From: Pigoraptor vietnamica
Lineage: Eukaryota > Opisthokonta > Filasterea
Assembly: GCA_943704525.1 (NCBI GenBank)
Contig: CALSCQ010000327.1
Span: 1 to 21,894 of the forward strand
Reading direction: 5' to 3'
Length of the DNA stretch: 21,894 nt
Part shown: positions 1 through 19,200 of the stretch, piece by piece
Position numbering within the stretch: position 1 is the first letter of the stretch
How the letters are laid out: each line of letters starts with the position of its first letter
The notes under the pieces: model-generated
Seen by the model: the letters and a program-made list of their open reading frames with translations, nothing else
Databases searched by the model: none
What the model was told of the DNA's origin: nothing
Position numbers and translations under genes: made by a program

Positions 1-9
1 GCGCGCGCG

Positions 10-84
<75 letters not shown>

Positions 85-126
85 CACACACACACACAAA
101 CAGACAACACACACACGCAGACCCAC
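1..126 (-). other. Exportin-6 intron filled with (CA)n on the plus strand
   Basis: The minus-strand donor GTGGGT lies at 126-121. The rest of the edge is an almost pure (CA)n tract at about 16-83, with further CA-rich sequence to about 118. The acceptor is outside the window. Nothing coding was seen. Confidence 0.8.
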
Positions 127-2646
127 CGAGGCGACCTCCACACCCGTGTCGTCGATTCCGTCAAGCAGATCGGCATTTCGCGCAAAAAGCACTCTGTCGA
201 CAATCTCGCGAAGCAAGGCACCAAGAACAGGCTTGAAGCGGCTGCGGGTGGCGCGCCGTCACGTGACGGAGCAGTCAGTCAACCGCCCCTCAGCCACCAA
301 CCACACGCACAGCATAACACATGCGAGTGCGCGGTCGCAGACACCCCTCAAGACGACAGCTCCCATTCCTCGCGATCACCGCCGTCATGGCCCACTTTTG
401 CCGTCGTCGCACACACCTGCTCACAATGGCCGCCTCGCTGGACCCGCGCCGCACGCCCTCGCTGGCGCCCGTCGGATTCCCAAGGTAGTCCAAGAACGCG
501 TCCCACGTGTCGAGGCACTCAAGGTACTCGTCCGGGGTCCACTGCGGCGCAAGGAGAGCAGAGCAAATGAGTATCAAGCGACGATGATGCATGCGATGCA
601 GAACGAACACGGCACGGGGACACCGCCGGGTGCGCACACACACACACACACACACACGCACCCACGCACACGCACACATCTACGAGAGGAGAAGAGGGCA
701 ATAAAGTGCATGCCGCCGCGTGCGCGATGGAAAGCACCTTTTCAAACGTGAACCGCATGAGGAAGCCGAGGAAATCGATGACGGGGAAGCGCTCGATCGA
801 GACCATCCGCCGCGCATGCATGCGCACAAAGGTGCGAAGGAACTCGCGAAAGCCCACAAAGTACCTGCGCAGTCCGGTGTCAGCGTGCGTGAGCTTGCAG
901 AGTGTGTATGTGCGTTTATATGTGCGTGTGTGTGTGGGTTGGGGGTTGCACTATAAGCTATCCGTGTGCAATTTAGGCGCTGTGCCGAGGGGAGGCACAC
1001 GAAGAGAGTTCAGGGCATGCACGCGTGAGTTCACAGATGTGTGCTAGCGCTCGCTCCGTGGAGCCCGAATAGCAAGTCTGCGGTTTGTGCCTGGCTTTTT
1101 GTCGCGCAAAAACAACCCACTCTCGCGCATCGTCCAGGCACGCCTCCACCGTCTCCGCGACGCCCTGCAGCAGCGCGTAAGTCTGACGGAACGTCTCCAT
1201 CACAAACTCGGCAAATTCCGCGGGCGTGCAGCTCTTCTCGAGCATCTCGCAGAGGCACCGGAGCGCCGCCAACCCAATGTCGGCCGTGTCTTCCTCCCGA
1301 AGCGACGCGCACCGGAACAGCACCGTCAGCAGCGGCTGCGTCATATAGTTCGACAGCCGCACCCACGAGAACAGGTGCTGGGCCGTGTCGAGCGACAGAA
1401 GAGCCAATTCGCGGGACTCTTTGTCGAAGGACGTCGACGACACTTTGCGCCGCGGGCCGCCAAACGAGAGCGAGAGGGCCGGCGGGGCGAGAAACAGCGA
1501 CGAGGGCATCGAGCCGTGAAGACTACCGCGCGCGGACGACATTGACTCGTTAAAGAAGCGGGCGGGGCTGTTGGGCGCTGTCGGGGAGCCGACCGGGGAG
1601 GGAAGGGGACTCCCGTACACGACGCAGCGCGTGTAGATGCCGTCGAGAGTGCGGCAGATAAGCGCAAAAAACGTCGGCATCTGAGAGAAAGGGAGCACAC
1701 ACGTGAGAGGACTGGCAAGGGCATGGAGAAGGCGCGCGTTAATGGCGAACAGGATGAGGACGTGATGTTTTGCGGCTGCCACGGGAACATATTGCCCGAT
1801 GGAGAAGGTGGGCGTGTGGCACAACGAGGAGGACGTGCAAGCTTTGCGGCTGCCACGGGCGCACGTGATGCACGCACCTGCTCCTCGAGCATCGCGCGCA
1901 GCTGCAGCTTGCGGGCGGCGCTGTGGTCGTCGCGGGACGCCGTGAATTCCTCCGAGACCATCTTCATGAGCGTGACGCCGGCGGTTGCCGCGAGCGTGTT
2001 GCCGCTCTCGACCATGCGCGCGATGTCGGGGATGAAGTCCGGCGCCTCGTGCGGCCACTCCCACTTGGCAATGTCGACGATTACCTTGGCCAGCTTCGTG
2101 AGGGCGACCCGCGACACCTCGCCAAAGCAGCGCACGTAATAGTTGTACACAAATGTCTTGATCTCACTGCGCTCGGCGGCCGGCAGCTGGGGCCATCGCG
2201 AGAACACGACCGCCTGCCGAGCACACGCACGTGCAGTTGAGAGAGCCGCGTAGACGGTAACTGAAGTCATGCGAACCTGCCCTCTCGCTCACGCGCACAT
2301 AGACGTGCACACATCCACTTGCAACCCACGCACGAGAGAGCCCACCTCGAACACGCAGGCGCAGTAGAAGAGGACGTTCCCGTCCTGCGTTCTCGTCATA
2401 AAGTACTCGCACTGCCGCCATGCGTCCGGCTGGTCGCGAAAGTTGAGCAGCGCCGCCTCTGCGTGGCGCGTGTGATGCGAGTGTGATGCGAGTGTGACAA
2501 GTGCGAGAAGCAGAAGTCAGACTACGGGAACAAGCACACCCACGGTACTGGGACAGGCGCGCGGGGTCGACGGTGCCATTGCGCTCGTAGACGTAGCGGA
2601 GGATCTCCACGAGACCCTGCAGCTCCGCGTCGCTCTGCGGTTGCAT
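127..2646 (-). CDS. XPO6: Exportin-6 (N-terminal part, runs off left edge)
   Basis: This is a karyopherin-beta nuclear export receptor. Family members bind RanGTP and carry profilin-actin out of the nucleus. Exons on the minus strand are 2646-2544, 2458-2346, 2213-1878, 1680-1121, 864-738, 541-417 and 241-127. All junction phases agree and give 493 residues. The start is the ATG at 2646-2644. From memory of human XPO6, colinear matches include AWRQCEYFM (human AWRFCLYFL), LAKVIVDIAKWEWP (LCKVIVDIGRQDWP), HLFSWVRLS (HLFSWIPLS), RRMVSIERFPVIDFLGFL (RRIESYSQFPVVEFLTLL) and CLDTWDAFLDYL (CLDIWTLFLDYL). The matches are spread over every exon and keep the human order. A Ser/Pro-rich insert near the start of the 1680-1121 exon corresponds to a loop that is also Ser/Pro-rich in human. 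The last visible exon ends at a GTGGGT donor, so the C-terminal portion lies beyond the window. The family is seen; the actin cargo is known for animals and inferred here. Confidence 0.92.
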
Positions 2647-3467
2647 TGGGAATGAGGAGGTGTTCAGAGAGTAGGGTGCGGCGGGAAGGAACACGGGGTG
2701 TCGTGGGGGGGGGGGCCTTGGGGAGACTCAGAAAGCGGAATGACGACTGTATGGCTGTGTTACTACCATCGCAGCAGCGACTGTCGTGCACTCCCTCGTG
2801 GACGCAAACCGAAGGAATCGAATCGCGTCACGCAAAGCGCCCCGGTGGCAAAAGGGGACGTTGCTCACAGCAGTGGACACGACGAGGGGAGAGAGAGAGA
2901 GGGGGGGGGAAGGAGAGCCGGCGTGCCCACGCAACAGGCAGGAGAGCAAGCGCAAGAGTTTGCAATGCGAGTGTGTCTGAAGGAGTTTAGAGGTGATGTG
3001 AGTGGCGTTCTGCGTGCGTGCGTGCGCGTGTGTGTGTGAGGACACACTTTTCCACGAAACAGAGACCACTCAACTGCCGACGTTTTTCGATTTTCGACAG
3101 CATGGCCGTTTTCCGTTACGAGGGCGTTCCAACGCCTGTTTTACGTTACTATATCACCACGTGACAGGCGCCGATTGGCTGAAACTTTTCCGTTACGAGG
3201 GCGTTCCATGTCCTTTCCGGTACGCCTTGTCACGTGACAGCGAGACCAAAACAATCCGCCTCCTCACTTTTTGGCATAGGGTGGTGTGTGCGTGTGTGCG
3301 TGTGTGGCTGTTCCTCACGCAGTGGCTCTCCCAATTCCGTTCCATTTGAGACCGCGAGTGCGACGACAGCAGAGCCGTCGCACGCATTCGCCGCGCGTGT
3401 GCCTGCGCAGAGACGCCCATTGGTATAGGTGGGAGTTTCAGGTGGCCGTCACTGGCCGTGGGCGAGA
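2647..3467. promoter_or_regulatory. Divergent promoter region between exportin-6 and myosin
   Basis: This 821-bp gap separates the start codons of two head-to-head genes, so it must hold both promoters and 5' leaders. It has a G run at about 2704-2714, a GA/G-rich tract at about 2889-2910 and a TG-rich stretch near 3012-3040. A compact block at 3109-3238 carries repeated motifs. The short ORFs in it have no recognisable domain and include simple-repeat translation. No TATA box stands out. Confidence 0.6.
3109..3238. promoter_or_regulatory. Repeated upstream element: 23-bp direct repeats, E-boxes, CCAAT box
   Basis: A perfect 23-bp direct repeat lies at 3109-3131 and 3186-3208; it contains CCGTTACGAGGGCGTTCC. 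Each copy is followed by CACGTGAC, at 3158-3165 and 3231-3238. An inverted CCAAT box (ATTGG) is at 3174-3178. CACGTG is a classic site for bHLH-leucine-zipper proteins. The two-copy order, about 77 bp apart, suggests a duplicated regulatory module about 230-360 bp upstream of the myosin ATG. Function is inferred from position and motif only. Confidence 0.55.
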
Positions 3468-13858
<10,391 letters not shown>

Positions 13859-14208
13859 CGCTGTGGGGGTGCGGTTTCGGGAAAGTTTTGGCACTTTTGT
13901 GTGGCAGTGTGCGTGATGGAGTGAAATGCGGCAGATGCAATTGCGCGCACGCAAGCACGTGGGCAAGAGTGCGACACCAACGCTAGTCAATGTTCGCCCA
14001 AAGCGAAGACCATCGCATGCACTGAGCGAGGGCACTGTTCCACTAGCGAGACACACAGCCACACTGGTGTTGGCAGAAGACCCAGTGAACCGTCGGACTC
14101 TGCCATGTGTGAGGCTGTCGGGCGTGCTGCCTCAACAACCCACAGCGCCTTCTCACGCACACAACGCCGACACAGCATAAAATCTAATGTGCGCCGCCCG
14201 CAGCGCCT
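13859..14208. other. Convergent 3' flank between myosin and the 196-aa gene
   Basis: The gap of 350 bp separates two stop codons facing each other and must hold both 3' UTRs. An AT-richer spot with ATAAAA at 14177-14182 could serve as a plus-strand polyadenylation signal, which is a weak call. No other feature was seen. Confidence 0.5.
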
Positions 14209-15026
14209 TCATTGCTCGTCCTTTCGCAGAAAGATGCTGTCGAGCTTCGGCTTGTCCTCCGCGCCCTTCGTGCGGTCCTGCACAGCCTCGACCGCCTCCG
14301 CCGTCTGGCTGAACACGGCCATGCGCTGCTGGAACGCCTTCTTGCGGCGCCCGATGCTCTCGTTGATCGCCACCTTCGCGCGCGCCTTCTCAAAGCCCTG
14401 GATGATGCGGCGCGCGGTCCCGGGGCTCACCGACGTGCGCTTGGCGCGGAGTGCGGCGAGGCGGTCGATCAGACACTCCTCGACCGGCTTGTTCTGCTGC
14501 TTGGCGTCGCGGAGGGCCATCTTGAGCACGTGCTCGGGGCGCTCAAAGTGCGTCACTTCGCCGTCGAGCATGAACTCGGACGCGAAGGTCATCTCGCGAA
14601 TGGAGAGGCGCGTGACCTTCGACTCGACCAGCTGCGCCGCAATGTCGAGGGCGGTGGCGTTGCCGTAGCCAGCCATGCCGAGGACCTGCGGAGGGGGGGG
14701 GGGGGTGGTGCTGAGTGTGGCTAGGGCGTATTGTGTGCTTCTTTGTGCAATGTGTTACAGGCATACTTTGTGTGTATGTGTGTATGTGTGTGATGCGCGT
14801 GTGTGTGTGTGTCTGTGTGTGCCCGTGCGTGGTCCGTGTGTGCCTGAAGGTCTGTGTGTGTGTGCGTGTAGTGCGCGTTGATGCGACATGTGTGCGTGGG
14901 GCGTGTGCGCACCATGAGGAGGTCCGCTGTTTCCTTCTTGAAGTCGCCGCGGAACTCGGGGTCAATGGCCTCAATGGCCGCGCAGAAGCGCTCGAGCACT
15001 TCGTCCATGTCAAGCTCGTCCGCCAT
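14209..15026 (-). CDS. Conserved-looking protein of unknown function, 196 aa, two exons
   Basis: Exons on the minus strand are 15026-14913 (38 codons, from MADELDMDEVLERF) and 14685-14209 (ending ...FLRKDEQ and TGA), joined in phase 0 by donor GTGCGC and acceptor CTCCGCAG. The intron (14912-14686) carries a TG-rich tract and a G/C run beside the acceptor. I do not recognise a family. The protein looks helical and charged, with no signal peptide or membrane segment. An acidic N-terminus (residues 1-38) precedes a mixed middle and a basic helical C-terminal half, including KARAKVAINESIGRRKKAFQ, which may form a coiled coil. Strong exon coding character supports a real gene. An alternative start is the next Met (M7). 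Function is not assignable. Confidence 0.75.
14761..14875. repeat. TG-rich repeat in the intron of the 196-aa gene
   Basis: TGTGTATGTGTGTATGTG and related TG-rich sequence lies within intron 14686-14912. On the gene's own strand it reads as CA-rich. Confidence 0.8.
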
Positions 15027-15302
15027 GGTGCCTGTTAGAGCGACTGCGACGGAGTGTGTCCAGGTGGCTGCGTGTGGCCGCTGTCCGGTCGTCCTCCTTC
15101 CTCTCTCCTCCCCCCTTGAGCCCTCTCTCGTCCTCCAACAGCCCCTTCGTTCACGAAAGGCGGCCCGCGCGCAAGTGGGGTGCGTCGCACTCCCCTGCGC
15201 TTTGTGGATGCCGCCGCCGACAGCAGTGTCAGCATGTTTTTGTTTGAGCATCACGTGACTTGCGCGATTTTCAGTTCAAACAGGGGTGGTTCAAATCGCC
15301 AG

Positions 15303-15334
<32 letters not shown>

Positions 15335-15355
15335 ACTCACACACACACACACACA

Positions 15356-15412
<57 letters not shown>

Positions 15413-15531
15413 ACACACTCTCTCTCTGGTATCTTTCTTTTTGAGCACTCGTTGCCTTCGCTGCTCCGTTTTCCTTGTATCTCTCAGGCGCCCTCTCGCT
15501 CGCTCTTTCTCTGCTGCGACATCCTTGGAGG
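15027..15531. promoter_or_regulatory. Divergent promoter region with TCACGTGA box and (TC)n/(CA)n
   Basis: This 505-bp gap lies between two head-to-head starts. The palindrome TCACGTGA is at 15251-15258, giving the same CACGTGAC (15252-15259) seen upstream of the myosin. (TC)n and (CA)n follow at 15302-15426 towards the plus-strand gene. The ORF that reads through this tract into the downstream gene is judged non-coding here because it translates simple repeats. Confidence 0.5.
15302..15426. repeat. (TC)n-(CA)n-(TC)n compound microsatellite
   Basis: A (TC)n run, a short (CA)n run and a longer (TC)n run lie in order about 105-230 bp upstream of the ATG at 15532. A similar (TC)n tract precedes the gene at 19201. 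Confidence 0.95.
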
Positions 15532-17213
15532 ATGGCCGCGCGTGCCGCTCGTCCGTTGTGCGGCGGTGGCGCAGCGGCCCTCGCGAAGACATTTCTTGGC
15601 ATTGCGCGCGTGCATGTGGGAGCAACACGCCCCGCGGCAGTGGCGGTGGGGTCGTGGGGACGGACAACGGCGGCAACGGCGGCAATAAGGACAGATGTGC
15701 GTCACGCGACAGTGCCGTGTGGTCGCCCATGGCTGACTGGCGCTCGGTCACACGCAGCCGCACGCGCCGCCCACACGCATTGCAGGCACACGCGCACACA
15801 CGTCCCCACATACGCTCAGACACGCACGCACGCGCACGCGCGCGCACTGTCGACTGCGCCGGTTCCAGCGAGGGCGGGCGTGTGCCAGGCATTCACGGTG
15901 CGGGTAGGGTCGCGCGCGCGGCGGCTGCACAGCGATGCGTCACGCGAGGGCCCCGAGGCGCGCCTGGACATGACGTACTATCCGCTGGACATGGCGGCGC
16001 TGCGCCGTCCGAAGGAGCCGCTGATACTGATGCCCGTCGCGGAGGGCGCGCGGGGCGGCGCGGCGCAGGGGGCGAAGGGCGCTGCGGAGGGTGCCGCGGC
16101 GGCAGAGCCTGGCCTGTTCGCATGGATGTCGTCGCGCTTCAAACTGAGCGGGCTTGGGGCGGTTATTGTGGGGTGCGTACCCGTCGCAATGCTCGGCATG
16201 TCCTGTCCGTTCATTTACATTACATCGTGCGATGCACATGTGCGTCTGCGCGGTTCTCATGTTCCTCTTTCGCTGTGTGTGCCCGTCCTCACTCCCCCTT
16301 GCCTCCCCGCAGCAACCTCGCGTACGGCCTGAGCGTCGTCGAGTACTCTGTGACGGACATGCTGACGCTGCGCACGTTCAGCCTGCTCGGCTGCGTGCTC
16401 ACGTGCACGTACATGCTCATGCAGCGCCCCATCCTCTACATCCCCATCGGATGGAACGCACTCTTCATCGTGATGCTCGCCATCCAGATTGTCGTCCTGC
16501 TGCGCGACCGCCGCACCATACACTTTAACGAGGAGGAGGCCGTGCTCTACGCGCGCTCGTTCAAGGACTTCAGCTTCACGCCCTCGCAGTTCCAGGAGCT
16601 CCTGCGCGTCGGCGGCTGGCTCTCCCTCCGCCCGGGCGAGGTCCTCACCACCGAGGGCGAGCAGAACACGCACGTCGTCCTCATCTCGAGCGGCGAGTGC
16701 GCCGTGAGCGTGGGCGGCCACAACGTCGCGACCATCTCCCCCGGGATGTTTGTCGGGGAGATCGCCTTCATGAGCGGCATTCCCGCCACCGCGACGGTCG
16801 TTGCGCAGACGCCCGTGCGCTGCTACGCGTGGTCGTACGAGCGCCTCCTTCGCCTGTTTGACGACGTCCCCGAGCTGCGCCAGGTGTTCCGCGACCGACT
16901 TGCGAGCGACCTCATCAACAAATTCACGCGGCGCAACGAGGTCAGCGCGTCGACGGCGACCTCACAGGCGCTTGCCAGCTACGGCGAACTGCTCCGCTCG
17001 GTGCTGCTGCCGGGCGACGTGCGCGACGCGCAGGCCGCGACGGTGGACGGGCGACAGCGGGACATGCTGGACGTGTACCGGCGCGTGCACGGCATCCCCG
17101 ACGCAGACCACTGGCGGCTTGTCGGCGCGTGCGGATGGACGCGCGAAGAGTACGAGCGCGGTGCGAGGGGCGGGAAGGCGACCGCGGCCGGTGCGGTGGC
17201 GGGTGCCGGCTGA
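15532..17213 (+). CDS. Popeye-like membrane protein with cyclic-nucleotide-binding fold and mitochondrial-type N-terminus
   Basis: Best model: exons 15532-15696, 15889-16172 and 16313-17213, all phases consistent, 449 aa. The first intron (donor GTGCGT, acceptor TGTGCCAG) is inferred because it removes a CA-type translation; leaving it in gives 513 aa. The N-terminus has many Arg/Ala and no acidic residue for about 50 residues, and RRLHS resembles a matrix-processing site, suggesting mitochondrial import. Hydrophobic segments lie at about 169-186 (LRTFSLLGCVLTCTYMLM) and 197-213 (WNALFIVMLAIQIVVLL). A cyclic-nucleotide-binding fold covers about 230-350. Its phosphate cassette GEIAFMSGIPATATV (298-312) aligns with PKA's GELALIYGTPRAATV but lacks the phosphate-binding Arg. 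Topology and CYAWSYERLLRLF recall Popeye proteins (membrane-bound cAMP sensors). Popeye assignment is moderate; the fold is strong. Confidence 0.8.
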
Positions 17214-17515
17214 GGGGCGGGGCCGCAGTGGCTGTTTTTGGAATGTAACATTATTGGGCATATTGGTGGTCACGTGCCCCATTGTTTGGCGAGGAGCGCG
17301 AAGAATGCCAGGCATGCGCCTGCCTAAACTGCGCCATTGTATTGTGAACGCGCATGCTGCTGTGCAGTGTGTGAGGTGCGCGTGTGCCGGTGCGCGTGTG
17401 CATGCAGTGCGCGATGGCCCTCCGCACGCTTGAACTCACTTCCCATCACTCCCGTCGCTGATCGTCACATATCAATCACAAACCACTCACATAGAAGTGC
17501 ATTGCCACAGAAAGA
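17214..17515. other. Intergenic region, 302 bp
   Basis: This holds the 3' flank of the Popeye-like gene and the 5' flank of the small gene at 17516. CACGTG occurs once at 17271-17276, and TG/GC-rich stretches occur near 17380-17405. No TATA box or clear polyadenylation signal was seen. Confidence 0.4.
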
Positions 17516-17883
17516 ATGGACAGCGCCGCAGGTGGGTTCGCGTGCCGTTGCAAGTCGCAAGGAAGCGCAGCCCAGGGAATGCGTGCGTTTGAGGAAGGGA
17601 AGGGGAGATGGGGGGGGGGGGTCTGTGTCGTATGACGGGCTCACAGGCGCGCTTGTCTTGTTGTTCGGCGCAGACCCCGACCTCACACTCTACGGCAAAG
17701 AGCGCCCGCGTCCGCCGTGGTTGCGGCGTCGTGGCAGCGACCCTTCGGAGCCGACCATGCCGCTCTCACAGCAGTGGCCGCCCGAGTGGGGTGTGCCGCC
17801 GCTTGCCAGGTAAGAGACAGCATTGGGCAGTTAGTGTGCATTTGTGTGGGTGTGTGTGTGTGCGTGTGTGTGTGCGTGTGTGC

Positions 17884-17918
<35 letters not shown>

Positions 17919-18302
17919 TGCTGCGTGCAAGAAGCTCAAGGGCGGGGTTGGGGTATTCGCGCGCAGAAAAGCTGCCACTGCTGCCCCTGGCGGCCTTGGG
18001 AGCGATGCGCTGGCGTCTGACGGTTTTTCCGCGAACGCAGCCGCGCAGGGCGAATGGCGGGACGAAAGGTGAGGCATGGCGACGGCCATCTCAGCGCCCG
18101 GTTGCGTGCAGGTGTGATGGCTGAGTAATTGACGCGCCCTGCCAACGCCGACTGCTGCAGCTTGAATCCGTCGCCGGGGACGGAGGGCGCGGGGACGGGT
18201 CCGTTTCGCAAGCGCTCGCAGAGCCTGACGTCGGCGGGAGCGACGCGGGCGGGCGAGGGGGAGGAGGGCGGCGTGGACAGCGGACTGGTGATGATGATAT
18301 GA
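17516..18302 (+). CDS. Small protein of unknown function, 131 aa, four exons
   Basis: Exons are 17516-17531 (MDSAA plus one base), 17674-17809, 17967-18068 and 18161-18302, with consistent phases (1, 2, 2) and stop TGA at 18300-18302. Donors are GTGGGT, GTAAGA and GTGAGG. The second exon has a Pro/Trp/Arg-rich stretch (RPRPPWLRRRGSDPSEP, then QQWPPEWGVPP) that looks conserved in style. The C-terminal half is Ala/Gly/Ser-rich and probably disordered, with FRKRSQSL as a possible basophilic kinase site. There is no signal peptide or membrane segment. No family was recognised. The first 16-base exon is the weakest part of the model. A real gene is suggested by three phase-consistent introns in less than 800 bp. 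Confidence 0.55.
17845..17921. repeat. (TG)n microsatellite in the small gene's second intron
   Basis: TG/TGCG repeats lie in intron 17810-17966. Confidence 0.9.
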
Positions 18303-19061
18303 GAACGGCGGCATCGGCGGGACCCCTCGCGACGCCGTGAGGGCGAGCCTGCCGCGCCGGGGCTGCCACTGGGCTCTGGGAATGTGTGGAATTCGATGCC
18401 TGCGCGCGGCACTGTACATACGCATATGCTTCTGCAAATACGCACGCTTGCGTTGCTTAAAAAAAATACAAAGTCGCCTACCCTGCTGTGTGCTCTACGT
18501 TCCCTGAGCTTCTGTGGCGATGGTACTTGGGCATCGCTTGGAGGGCACACGGTCAGGGCGGGCATTGCGTCCGCACTGAGTCCGGCGATCGGGCTCAGGG
18601 TGAGCCCAACGGCGTAAAAGAAAGCGCCTTAGGCACATACGATTACACTGCAAATGCAGAGTACTAATGCGCGCACACTCTAGGCACTCTGGGCGCCGTC
18701 CACAGCGACCCGCGCACAATCGCATGACGGGGATGCACTTGGCCGAAGGTCGTGCACCTTATGTGCGAGCCTCTCATGTTACCGCCGTTGTCAAGACCGC
18801 CCCGCGAAAAGTAGATTTCGTTGTATGGGACGCGCCATACATTAACGGAGTGGCATAAGTAGGCGCAGTGTTTTGAGTTCTGTAACCCCCACCGCACGCT
18901 ATACATTTCCGTAGGCGTGGTGGGTAGTGGGTTGTAACTCCCACCGCAGGCCACACTCGGCGCGCACGCCCACCCGCACACGGCCCATACAGTCAACGCC
19001 GTGTTCCAGTGCGCGTTGCTCTGGCAACGGACACTCGGTCTCACACTCGCAGGGTCAGTCG

Positions 19062-19121
<60 letters not shown>

Positions 19122-19200
19122 CACTGATCAGAAAACCCCCGTCCCGCAAAAAAGCCACACACGGCATCCCTTGTTCCCTCCGGTGCTTTCTCGTGCGAAA
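18303..19200. other. Intergenic region, 898 bp, with degenerate repeat and (TC)n
   Basis: No gene was found. A run of A's in an AT-richer stretch occurs at about 18460-18470. A diverged tandem repeat spans about 18832-18950, with matched TGTAAC-CCCACCGCA-like ends at 18881 and 18933. A (TC)n tract at 19065-19118 ends about 80 bp before the next ATG. CACTCGCAG ending near 19051 could be a 5' UTR acceptor, but this is unproven. The promoter of the Bmp-Kelch gene must lie here. Confidence 0.5.
19065..19118. repeat. (TC)n microsatellite upstream of the Bmp-Kelch gene
   Basis: Pure (TC)n, about 27 repeats, 83-136 bp before the ATG at 19201. Confidence 0.97.

Noticed and set aside
15180-15531. Upstream extension of the Popeye-like reading frame through the (TC)n tract
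   Set aside because: It translates Ser/Leu and Thr/His simple repeats in a promoter-like region. A Met with a good targeting leader starts at 15532.
18920-18950. tRNA-like B-box near GGTTGTAACTCC
   Set aside because: The loop is 8 bases, no A box or cloverleaf can be drawn upstream, and only the small hairpin is supported.
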